From the NCBI GenBank assembly GCA_034431815.1, contig DAOUCS010000012.1, positions 1-39,907 of the forward strand: 39,907 nt of DNA, read 5' to 3'. This document shows, piece by piece, positions 25,043-31,540 of the stretch. Position 1 is the first letter of the stretch, and each line of letters opens with the position of its first letter. The notes below the pieces were generated by a model, which worked only from the letters and a program-made list of their open reading frames with translations, had not been told where the DNA came from and made no database searches. The DNA comes from HRBIN29 sp034431815 (GTDB taxonomy: Bacteria > Chloroflexota > Dehalococcoidia > Tepidiformales > Tepidiformaceae). A program made the position numbers and the translations under genes.

Positions 25043-25539
25043 GCGATTCTGCACCGACAACCTTCCGCGACCGGCCCATCGAGCCGGGAGAGACCGCCCC
25101 CGACTTCGCCCTCCCCGCGGTGGCGACCGACGGCTCGCAGCTGGCGGTGCGGCTGCACGACCTTCTCGCAAAGGGCCCGGTCCTGCTCGTCTTCTACCAG
25201 GACGACGGGATGCCGGTCTGCACGAGCGAACTGAAGGCCTTCGCCCAGGAGCATGAGCTGCTCGCCGAGGCGGGCGTCCAGGTCTTCGGCATTAACACGA
25301 ACGGCATCTACTCGCACCAACGGTTCCAGGAGCGGGACCGCTTCCCCTTCCCGCTCATCAGCGACTTCTACGGGGAGGCGGTGAAGGCGTACGGCTTCTG
25401 GGACCCCGACGAAGGAAAGTCGCGCCGCGGGGTCGTCGTCATCGGCCAGGACGGAAGGGTCCGATTCACGCTACCGCACTTCAACCCCAACAGCCTGAGC
25501 GCGTTCGAAGAGGTGTTCCGCGCGCTCGGATTGGTGTAG
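25039..25539 (+). CDS. Peroxiredoxin-like protein with an altered active-site loop
   Basis: A 166-residue thioredoxin-fold protein of the AhpC/TSA-redoxin superfamily. GETAPDFALPAV opens the fold and the presumed peroxidatic cysteine sits in YQDDGMPVCTSELKAF. The family motif Pxxx(T/S)xxC is not met: the proline position is Gln and the Thr/Ser position is Met, although the following PVCTSEL matches BCP-type enzymes. There is no other cysteine in the protein, so it would be a 1-Cys enzyme or a non-peroxidase. The ATG has AGGAGG-like sequence upstream and overlaps the methyltransferase stop as ATGA. It is followed after ten bases by the IscU-type gene. Confidence 0.85.
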   Translation: MSDSAPTTFRDRPIEPGETAPDFALPAVATDGSQLAVRLHDLLAKGPVLLVFYQDDGMPVCTSELKAFAQEHELLAEAGVQVFGINTNGIYSHQRFQERDRFPFPLISDFYGEAVKAYGFWDPDEGKSRRGVVVIGQDGRVRFTLPHFNPNSLSAFEEVFRALGLV

Positions 25540-25549
25540 GGCGCATGCC

Positions 25550-25933
25550 ATGGCCCAGTACTCCCCGCTCGTCATCGAACACTTCGAACATCCGCGGAAC
25601 GCCGGGGAGATGGAAGACCCGGACGGCGAGGCGACGGTCGCGAACCCGGTGTGCGGCGACCGGATGCGGATCATGATCCGCGTGCGCGAGGGGCGCATCG
25701 CGGAAGTCCGCTGGCAGACGCGGGGCTGCCCCCCGGCCATCGCCACGAGCTCGTTCGCCAGCGAGCTGGTGCAGGGGTGGACCCTCGAGGAGGTCGAATC
25801 CCTCACGCGGGAGCGGATTGCCGAGGGAATCGGGGGGCTTCCGCCCGACAAGATCCACTGCAGCGTCCTGGCAGCGGATGCCCTCCGCGCGGCGGTGCGC
25901 GATTACCGGAGCCGCCTCGGACGTGGGACGTAA
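25550..25933 (+). CDS. IscU/NifU-N-type iron-sulfur cluster scaffold
   Basis: A 127-residue scaffold protein on which [2Fe-2S] clusters are built before transfer to apoproteins. The three ligand cysteines are Cys35 (NPVCGD), Cys60 (TRGCPPAIATSS) and Cys104 (IHCSVLAADAL), with Asp37 and His103 in the normal places. Length matches stand-alone IscU. No cysteine desulfurase, HscA/B, ferredoxin or SufBCD gene is in the window. The short spacing to the upstream peroxiredoxin-like gene and the MidA-type gene suggests one operon. The ATG at 25550 is used; another ATG at 25545 is in a different frame. Confidence 0.92.
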   Translation: MAQYSPLVIEHFEHPRNAGEMEDPDGEATVANPVCGDRMRIMIRVREGRIAEVRWQTRGCPPAIATSSFASELVQGWTLEEVESLTRERIAEGIGGLPPDKIHCSVLAADALRAAVRDYRSRLGRGT

Positions 25934-26008
25934 AGCTGTGTTCGCGTATCATCCCACCGGGTCCGCTTGTGATGCGGTCCACGAGCCCCTGACCGAAGCG
26001 GAGAGGAA

Positions 26009-26230
26009 ATGAGCGTCGACTTGCCCGTGCTGGTGACCCCGTTGTCGATGGGTGTCATGTCGCTTCTGGCCTTCCTCGCGTCGGCCGTCGTTCTCAGCAT
26101 CCCCGTCTTCGCCAGCCGCGGCCGGGCGCAAGCCATCTGGGCCGGGGTCATCGGCGCGCTGCTCCTGGCTGAAGCAGCAGGGCTTATCACGCTCGTCGTG
26201 CTGGTCGACCGGGGCGTGCTGTTCGGCTAG
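26009..26230 (+). CDS. Small two-helix membrane protein, unknown function
   Basis: A 73-residue protein with two hydrophobic segments at about 13-34 and 43-66 joined by a short Arg-rich loop (SRGRAQ), which by the positive-inside rule would face the cytoplasm with both ends outside. GAGAGGAA directly before the ATG is a good ribosome site. Codon use with G or C at third positions matches neighbouring genes, so it is likely real. It lies 75 bases after the IscU-type gene on the same strand and could be its operon partner. A TATCAT at 25947-25952 could be a separate -10. I do not recognise the family. Confidence 0.7.
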   Translation: MSVDLPVLVTPLSMGVMSLLAFLASAVVLSIPVFASRGRAQAIWAGVIGALLLAEAAGLITLVVLVDRGVLFG

Positions 26231-26254
26231 GGACGACCAGGGGCCTCCGACGCG

Positions 26255-26473
26255 CTACAGAAGCCGGCGAATCGGCTTTCGTCCGGGGCGGGGGTCGTAG
26301 TTCGCCTTGAACATCTCGAGCTTGTCCCGCTCGATGAGGTACTTCCCGGCGAACATCGTGGCGGGGATCTTCTTCTGCTTGATGAGGCGGCGGAGGCTTT
26401 GGGGATGGATGTCCAGCTCCCGCGCCGCTTCCACGAGGTCGTAGTAGTCTTCGAAGAGCCTCGACGCTGCCAT
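26255..26473 (-). CDS. Small stand-alone helix-turn-helix DNA-binding protein
   Basis: A 72-residue protein resembling the MerR/excisionase-type DNA-binding domain. The helix-turn-helix is at about 12-34 (LVEAARELDIHPQSLRRLIKQKKI), followed by a two-strand wing with AGKYLIERDKLEMF, and a basic C-terminal tail rich in Arg, Pro and Lys. It has no ligand-binding or dimerisation domain. ATG at 26473 is preferred; the longer open frame beginning with TTG at 26545 is disfavoured because the predicted -10 box covers that codon. GGAAGGG lies about 11 bases before the ATG. No phage or integrase gene is adjacent, so an excisionase role is not supported. Target genes are unknown. Confidence 0.78.
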   Translation of the reverse strand: MAASRLFEDYYDLVEAARELDIHPQSLRRLIKQKKIPATMFAGKYLIERDKLEMFKANYDPRPGRKPIRRLL

Positions 26474-26544
26474 CGTGCCGTTCACCCTTCCGGTCGTCGC
26501 GTCCTGCCGCCCGAAGAACGGATCAAGGGCGTAAGCAATAGGCA

Positions 26545-26574
26545 ACGATACACCCGCGCGAACATTATTGTCTA
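26545..26574 (-). promoter_or_regulatory. Predicted promoter for the small HTH gene
   Basis: On the minus strand TAGACA (26574-26569, five of six to the -35 consensus) and TATCGT (26550-26545) are 18 bases apart, 71 bases before the ATG at 26473. The -35 lies in the stop-codon region of the upstream same-strand methyltransferase gene, so the HTH gene is probably expressed separately from it. Confidence 0.45.
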
Positions 26575-27752
26575 CCCGGCTGCCTGTCCGTCGGCAGCGG
26601 CTGCCCGAAGATGACGAGCCGTCGTCCGGCGACCGTGGTGCATATGCCCGTCACGGGCTCCCCTTCCAGACGCCCGCAGAGGCGGCGCAGGCTCTCGGGC
26701 TCCACGGGGAACCGCCGGCGCAGCACTTCGCCGAGCCGCCAACCGCGGGCCCGGATGCGCCTACGCAGCCTGTCGAGCGAAAAGTCCAGCACGTCGAGCA
26801 CGGCGAAAGCCCGGGCGAACGGGGTCGGACGGAACTCCTCGCCCGAGAGGTAGGCGACGTCATGGTCGAGCGGCCAGGCCGCCACCGCCGCTGCCAGCTG
26901 GGCGGCGAGCCCGGCGCGCGTCACCGCGGGCTCGGGGTCGTAGACGACGCTGCCCAAGGGACGCGGCTGCCACGGCGCAGCCTCGGCGAGGGAGTCGAGC
27001 GCAGCGCCGCCTCCGGCATCGAGGATGACTGCCCGGCGCAGCCCGGGAGCTGCCCCTCGCCCGAACCAGAGGGCAGCCTCGCGAAGCGATCGCCCCGCCT
27101 GGAGCCACTCCGCTTCGGCATCCGGGGGAATGGCGCTGCGGTCGATTCCAGGGGGCGCCTTCACCACCGCCACCGGCGCGCTCCGCGCCAGCGTGAGGCA
27201 TGTTTCCCACGAGGGTTCGAACCACGCGGGGTCGAATCGCCGACCCTCCGGGCCCCGGCGCGAGGGGTCGAGCAGGAGGGCGTGCTTCCCGAGGTCCGCG
27301 GGCGGACAGCGGACGTCCGCCCGCACGACCGGGGCACTGCCGTGAAGGTTGTGGCTCGCAAGCAGCGCCCGCACCTCGTCGCGCTCGAAGCCGGTGGCCC
27401 GCAGGCCGAACGCGGCGCAGGCGGCGAGGTCGACGCCGGCCCCGGTCGTACCGTCGATGACGGACCCCGCCACCTGCGCAAGGCGCCGCGCGCGGCGGTC
27501 CGCCGCCCCGGGGTGAGCGGCCATCTCCAGCGTCTCCGCCGTCCAGAGCCAGTCTGCGAATCCGGGCCCGAAGCGTTCTCGTGCGCGAGCCCGGAGAACG
27601 ACCTGCTCGCCCACCGCAGCCGCCTCGGCTGGCGGGAGCTCCTTCCGCAGCGCTCGCTGGAGGGCAAGGGGATCGCGGCCGAGGTTGTCCGTCGTCGCGA
27701 GGCGCTCCTGGCCCCGGGAGGAGAGCAGGTAGCGCGCCCGCTCGCTGTCCAT
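26565..27752 (-). CDS. Class I SAM methyltransferase with C-terminal THUMP-like domain
   Basis: A 395-residue protein. The N-terminal part is helical (LLSSRGQERLA), the SAM-binding motif VIDGTTGAGVDLAA is at about 98-111 with acidic Glu/Asp following in GFERDE, and LLLDPSRRGPEGRR at about 160-171 is the catalytic-region motif seen in RNA N2-guanine methyltransferase-like proteins. The last 80 residues, RGWRLGEVLRRRFPVEP onward, match the THUMP-like RNA-binding domain. Together these suggest modification of tRNA or rRNA, but no target is known. ATG at 27752 is chosen because homology begins there; the open frame runs on through the divergent HAD gene without homology. It is divergent from the HAD-fold gene by 45 bases. 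Confidence 0.85.
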   Translation of the reverse strand: MDSERARYLLSSRGQERLATTDNLGRDPLALQRALRKELPPAEAAAVGEQVVLRARARERFGPGFADWLWTAETLEMAAHPGAADRRARRLAQVAGSVIDGTTGAGVDLAACAAFGLRATGFERDEVRALLASHNLHGSAPVVRADVRCPPADLGKHALLLDPSRRGPEGRRFDPAWFEPSWETCLTLARSAPVAVVKAPPGIDRSAIPPDAEAEWLQAGRSLREAALWFGRGAAPGLRRAVILDAGGGAALDSLAEAAPWQPRPLGSVVYDPEPAVTRAGLAAQLAAAVAAWPLDHDVAYLSGEEFRPTPFARAFAVLDVLDFSLDRLRRRIRARGWRLGEVLRRRFPVEPESLRRLCGRLEGEPVTGICTTVAGRRLVIFGQPLPTDRQPGRQ

Positions 27753-27797
27753 CGCCCCTGACGATAGCAGCGCGCCGGCGAGCTCTACACTGAGGAC

Positions 27798-28469
27798 ATG
27801 GCGCGGGTCGTCTGCGTCGATTACGAGGGGGCGCTCGCCAAGAGGGACGTTCCGGCGGCCATCTTCGAACGCTTCGCCGATCCGTCCTGGGTCGCACTGC
27901 GGGCAGAATGGCAGCAGGGACTGCGGAGCCGAGAAAGCTATCTCGCCGAGGCGCTTCGTTCGGTCGAAGCCCCGGCCGACGACGTCGTCCCGTTCGCTGC
28001 CGAAGCCGCCGAGCTCGAGCCGGGCCTCGCCGCGCTCTTCGACTGGGCGCACTGGAACGACTGGTTCGTGGTCGTCCTGGCCGACGGCTTCGATTTCTAC
28101 GTGGAGCCCTCCCTTGCAGCAACCGGGTTGCCGAGGCTGGCACGGCACTGCGCCCGAACCACGGCCCGCTACCGCTGGCGGGCGCAGTACCTCAGCCCCC
28201 GAGGCATCGAGATCCAGGCTCGGTTCAAGCTCTCATACGTCGCTGCCTACCGCGCCGCAGGCGACTTCGTCGTCTACCTGGGGGCCGAGGGCGCTCCGGA
28301 GGCAGCTGCTGCGGCCCACACGGCGATTTGGCGCACCTCCGGCGACGTGCGCTTCGCTCGGCTCGAAGATGCGCTCAGAATTCTCGAGTCACAGGGGGAG
28401 GCATGGTGGCAATCCTGGTGCTGTACGACAGCCGGGGAGGCCTCGTCGAGCAGCTCGCCAGGGCCGTAG
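27798..28469 (+). CDS. HAD-fold protein related to MtnX-type phosphatases, catalytic motifs degenerate
   Basis: A 223-residue protein. The order of segments follows MtnX/phosphoserine-phosphatase-like HAD proteins: CVDYEGAL at 6-13, FERFADPSW at 23-31, LADGFDFYV at 94-102, a lysine at 144 and VVYLGAEGAPEAAAA at 158-172. In active relatives these read DFDGT, SDGFDFY and IGDGxSD. Here the nucleophile Asp8 is kept, but the acid/base Asp is Glu10, Thr is Ala12, the motif II Ser is Ala95, and both metal-binding Asp of motif IV are absent. The protein may therefore bind rather than hydrolyse its ligand. Its last 67 bases overlap the flavodoxin gene in another frame, so the Cys/Ser/Trp-rich tail after about residue 202 is probably not conserved. 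Confidence 0.75.
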   Translation: MARVVCVDYEGALAKRDVPAAIFERFADPSWVALRAEWQQGLRSRESYLAEALRSVEAPADDVVPFAAEAAELEPGLAALFDWAHWNDWFVVVLADGFDFYVEPSLAATGLPRLARHCARTTARYRWRAQYLSPRGIEIQARFKLSYVAAYRAAGDFVVYLGAEGAPEAAAAAHTAIWRTSGDVRFARLEDALRILESQGEAWWQSWCCTTAGEASSSSSPGP

Positions 28470-28930
28470 CCGAAGGGGTGCGCGAGGCGGGCGGCACGCC
28501 CATCGAAAGGCGGGCCGAGGACGCCGAGCCCGCCGACCTGTTGCGCTGCGACGGCCTCGTGTTGGGCTCGCCCAACTGGAGCGGCATCACCGGCAAGCTG
28601 AAGGAGTGGTGGGACCGCTCCGGCGACCTCTGGGAGACCGGCGAGCTCGCAGGGAAACCCGCCGGCGCTTTCACCGCCGGCTATTCCCGTTCCGGCGGCA
28701 CCGAGGCGACGCTCCTCCAGCTCCTCCACCTGCTCCTGAGCCACGGCATGCTCTTCGTAGGCCTTCCCTGGAGCGAGCGGATGCGGCGTTCCGGCAGCTA
28801 CTACGGCGCGACCGCCCACGGCGAGGTCACGGAGGACGACCTCGCACAGGCACGAGCGCTCGGCCGCCGCGTCACGGAGACGGCTCTGCGCCTTTCGGCA
28901 CACCGCGCTCCCAGCCAGGACAGGCAGTAA
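28403..28930 (+). CDS. Flavodoxin-family protein (WrbA-like)
   Basis: A 175-residue FMN-binding fold. The phosphate-binding loop is LVLYDSRGGLVEQLA, a variant of the usual T/SxTGxT loop, followed by GLVLGSPNWSGITGKLKEWWDR around the isoalloxazine ring and a C-terminal GGTEATLLQLLHLLLSHGMLFVG segment typical of WrbA-like NAD(P)H:quinone oxidoreductases. ATG at 28403 has GGGGGAG just upstream; a GTG follows immediately. It overlaps the HAD-fold gene by 67 bases and is probably translationally coupled to it. Its 3' end overlaps the convergent four-cysteine gene by 59 bases. Electron donor and acceptor are unknown. Confidence 0.87.
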   Translation: MVAILVLYDSRGGLVEQLARAVAEGVREAGGTPIERRAEDAEPADLLRCDGLVLGSPNWSGITGKLKEWWDRSGDLWETGELAGKPAGAFTAGYSRSGGTEATLLQLLHLLLSHGMLFVGLPWSERMRRSGSYYGATAHGEVTEDDLAQARALGRRVTETALRLSAHRAPSQDRQ

Positions 28931-29069
28931 CAGGGAGCCTCGGGTAGCGAGCGAAGCGCGGGTCGCTCCGGGAGCGTTCGCACAGCCAGAACGTCGACCC
29001 CCGCGTCGAGCGGACAATCCTCGCGAACGCGCACGATTGGCAAAGCCCCGGGTTGGGCGGGCTGTTCAT
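28872..29069 (-). CDS. 65-residue four-cysteine (zinc-ribbon-like) conserved protein
   Basis: A short protein with Cys10 and Cys13 (GLCQSCAFA), Cys30 (STFWLCERS) and Cys50 (PVTACPGWE), spaced as in a small zinc ribbon. The core RGSTFWLCERS-x-x-DPRF-x-x-YPRLPV looks conserved; I recall similar small uncharacterised proteins in other high-GC bacteria but cannot search. The ATG overlaps the pheT stop as ATGA, strong evidence that it is a real translated gene at the end of the pheS-pheT operon. Its 3' third overlaps the convergent flavodoxin gene. Function unknown. Confidence 0.78.
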   Translation of the reverse strand: MNSPPNPGLCQSCAFARIVRSTRGSTFWLCERSRSDPRFARYPRLPVTACPGWERGVPKGAEPSP

Positions 29070-31492
29070 CCCGCCGCCCGCGGGCGCGCGCCCAACTTCC
29101 GTTCGAGGCGAGCGAGCAAACCGTCCACCACCCGCTTCGCCTCGTCATCGGTAAGGGTTCGGTCGGGCGCCTGCAGGCGGAGGTGCAGCGCGAGGGATTT
29201 CTTCCCCTCAGGGATTCCGGGCCCGCGGTAGTCGTCGAACAGGTCCGCCTCGATGGTGACGCTGCCGCTGCGGTGGCTGCGCACGGCACGGAGGAGCTCC
29301 GCCGCCGGCAGCCCGGATTCGACCACCAGCGCCAGGTCGAGGCGGACCGGCGGGAAGCGCGGCGGCGGCTGGTAGGCCGGGCGCTCGGGGAAAACCGCGG
29401 CGAGCTCGCGGAGGCCCAACTCCAGCAGGTAGACCGGCTCGTCGATGTCGAAGGCGGCGGCGGTATCAGGGTGCACCTGTCCAAGGACACCCACCCGCTT
29501 TCCGCCAACGAGCACGGCGGCAGTGTGACCGGGGAGGAACCCGTGTTCGTCGGCCGGTTCGAAGCTCGACTCCGTCCAGAGCCCCTCGAGGACGGCTTCG
29601 AGCGCGCCCTTCAGGTCGAAGAAATCCAGCCGCTCGTCGCTGGGATCTCCCCATCGGTCGGGACGGAAGCCGCCCATGACCGCGACGAGGACGGGGCGTT
29701 CGTCGGGCAGGTCAGCCTCTCGAGGCAGGTACTCGACGCCGATCTCGAAGAGCTGCAACGGCCCGTGTGCGTGCGGCCGGTTGCGGGCATACGTGCGCAG
29801 CAGCGAGCCCCGGAGGGTTGTGCGCAGGTACGTGTGCTGCGCGGCGACGGGATTGACCACCGCCAGCGGACGGCTTCGCACGGCGTCGTCCGGCGCCACG
29901 GCGCGGCGGAGCTCGTCCGCATCAGTCAGGCTGTAGCTGATCACCTCGTGGAAGCCGACGGCGGCGAAGGCGTCCGCCAGACGATGCCTGAGCTCCCGCA
30001 CGGGGTCAGATTCCGGTTCCGGTAGGGCTCCGCGCAGCGACGTCGTCGGTAGCTTGTCGTACCCGTGGATGCGGGCGAACTCCTCGATGACGTCGTCGGC
30101 GATGGCGACGTCGGTCCGCCAGAACGGGGGCGTCACCTGGTACGTGCGGGCGGCCGCGTCGGCCTCGCAGCGGAAGCCCAATGCCGTGAGGATCCGCTGC
30201 ACTTCGCTCCCGGGGATCTCCATGCCGAGAACCTGACCGATGCGGGCCTCCGGCAGCTCGATCGTCGTCGGCTCGACCGGCGTGGGATAGACGTCGATGG
30301 TTCCCTTCGCGATGCGGCCGCCGCACACCTCCTGGAAGAGGTGTAGCGCGCGGGCCTGCGCGTAAACGGCCATCCCGGGGCCGATGCCCTTTTCGAACCG
30401 GGCCGAGGCCTCGGTCCGCAGCTTGAGGCGCATGCTCGTCCGGCGAATCGAGCCGGGGTGGAAATTCGCCACCTCGAGGAGGATGGTGCGCGTCCGCGGG
30501 TTCACCTCGCTCTCAGCCCCGCCCATGATGCCCGCGATCCCCAAGGGACGGTCGGCGTCGCAGATGAGGAGCATGTCGGGTTCTAGCTCCCGTTCGACGC
30601 CGTCCAAGGTGACGATGCGCTCGCCGGGGCGGGCGCGGCGGGCGACGATCGTCCGGCCGCCGATGGCCTCGTAGTCGAAGGCGTGAAGGGGCTGCCCCGT
30701 CTCGAGCATCACGTAGTTCGTGATGTCGACGACGTTGTTGATGGGCCGCATGCCCATGCGTTCGAGGCGCTCCTGCAGCCAGCGGGGAGACGGCTCGATG
30801 GTGAGGTCGGTGACGACCGCAGCGGTGAAGCGGCGGCAAAGGTCGGGTGCTTCGACAACGACCTGAACGAGGTCCTCGATGGCCGGGCCATCGGCAGAGA
30901 ACGTCCGCGCAGGCTCGCGGAGCTCCTTGCCCAGCAGCGCCGCGACCTCGCGGGCGAGCCCAAGGACGCCGAGGAGGTCGGCCCGGTTCGCCCACGTGGA
31001 GAGTTCGAACACGACGTCCCCGAGCACCTCGGCTAGCGGGCGCCCGACGGGAGCGGACTCGGGGAGCACCAGGATGCCGGAATGGTCATCGCCGAGCCCC
31101 AGCTCCCGCTCGCTCAGCACCATCCCCGCCGACTCGACTCCGCGGATCGTCGCCCGGCGGAGGACCGCAGGCTGACCCGTGCGGCCATCGATGATTCGCG
31201 CGCCCTCGAGGGCGAAGGCGACCCGCTGACCGGCGGCGATGTTCGGCGCCCCGCAGACGACGCGATGGATGCTGTCGCCGAGCTCCACCGTGGCAAGCTT
31301 CAAGCGGTCGGCGTTCGGATGGGGTTCGACGGCGACAACGCGGCCCACCCGTACCAGCTGCGGGTCCCACTCTCCGCCGATGACCCGAACCTCATCCACC
31401 TCGGCGACTGCGTCCGTGAGCATGCGGGCGAGGGTTTCGGGCGGGACGTCGACGTCGACGAATTCGCGCAGCCAACTGAGGGGAAGCCTCAT
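29066..31492 (-). CDS. pheT: Phenylalanyl-tRNA synthetase beta subunit
   Basis: An 808-residue subunit of the heterotetrameric synthetase. Domains in order: N-terminal MRLPLSWLREFV, an OB-fold tRNA-binding domain at about 40-150 (GRVVAVEPHPNADRLKLATVE), B3/B4 editing region with the tRNA editing site, B5 domain (about 400-475), a catalytic-like core, and the C-terminal FDX-ACB anticodon-binding domain in the last 95 residues. ATG at 31492 is chosen over an upstream in-frame start because the family begins exactly there. It follows pheS by 48 bases. The stop overlaps the start of the four-cysteine gene. Confidence 0.96.
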   Translation of the reverse strand: MRLPLSWLREFVDVDVPPETLARMLTDAVAEVDEVRVIGGEWDPQLVRVGRVVAVEPHPNADRLKLATVELGDSIHRVVCGAPNIAAGQRVAFALEGARIIDGRTGQPAVLRRATIRGVESAGMVLSERELGLGDDHSGILVLPESAPVGRPLAEVLGDVVFELSTWANRADLLGVLGLAREVAALLGKELREPARTFSADGPAIEDLVQVVVEAPDLCRRFTAAVVTDLTIEPSPRWLQERLERMGMRPINNVVDITNYVMLETGQPLHAFDYEAIGGRTIVARRARPGERIVTLDGVERELEPDMLLICDADRPLGIAGIMGGAESEVNPRTRTILLEVANFHPGSIRRTSMRLKLRTEASARFEKGIGPGMAVYAQARALHLFQEVCGGRIAKGTIDVYPTPVEPTTIELPEARIGQVLGMEIPGSEVQRILTALGFRCEADAAARTYQVTPPFWRTDVAIADDVIEEFARIHGYDKLPTTSLRGALPEPESDPVRELRHRLADAFAAVGFHEVISYSLTDADELRRAVAPDDAVRSRPLAVVNPVAAQHTYLRTTLRGSLLRTYARNRPHAHGPLQLFEIGVEYLPREADLPDERPVLVAVMGGFRPDRWGDPSDERLDFFDLKGALEAVLEGLWTESSFEPADEHGFLPGHTAAVLVGGKRVGVLGQVHPDTAAAFDIDEPVYLLELGLRELAAVFPERPAYQPPPRFPPVRLDLALVVESGLPAAELLRAVRSHRSGSVTIEADLFDDYRGPGIPEGKKSLALHLRLQAPDRTLTDDEAKRVVDGLLARLERKLGARPRAAG

Positions 31493-31540
31493 GTCCGGAC
31501 ACCTCGGGAAGCGGGGGCAGCGACACGGCCCCACAGCAGG

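Noticed and set aside
26255..26473. Excisionase of a prophage or integrative element
   Set aside because: No integrase, repeats or other mobile genes flank it; the Xer recombinase at 39091 is 12.6 kb away in a housekeeping context.
27205..27235. T-arm-like sequence with GGTTCGAACC as a possible tRNA
   Set aside because: It lies inside a coding region and no acceptor stem, D-arm or anticodon arm can be drawn around it.
26568..27761. 397-residue open frame antisense to the THUMP-like methyltransferase gene
   Set aside because: No motif, while the opposite strand has SAM-binding and THUMP-like segments in order.
28274..29017. 247-residue minus-strand frame over the HAD and flavodoxin genes
   Set aside because: Shadow frame; it conflicts with both plus-strand genes and with the four-cysteine gene.
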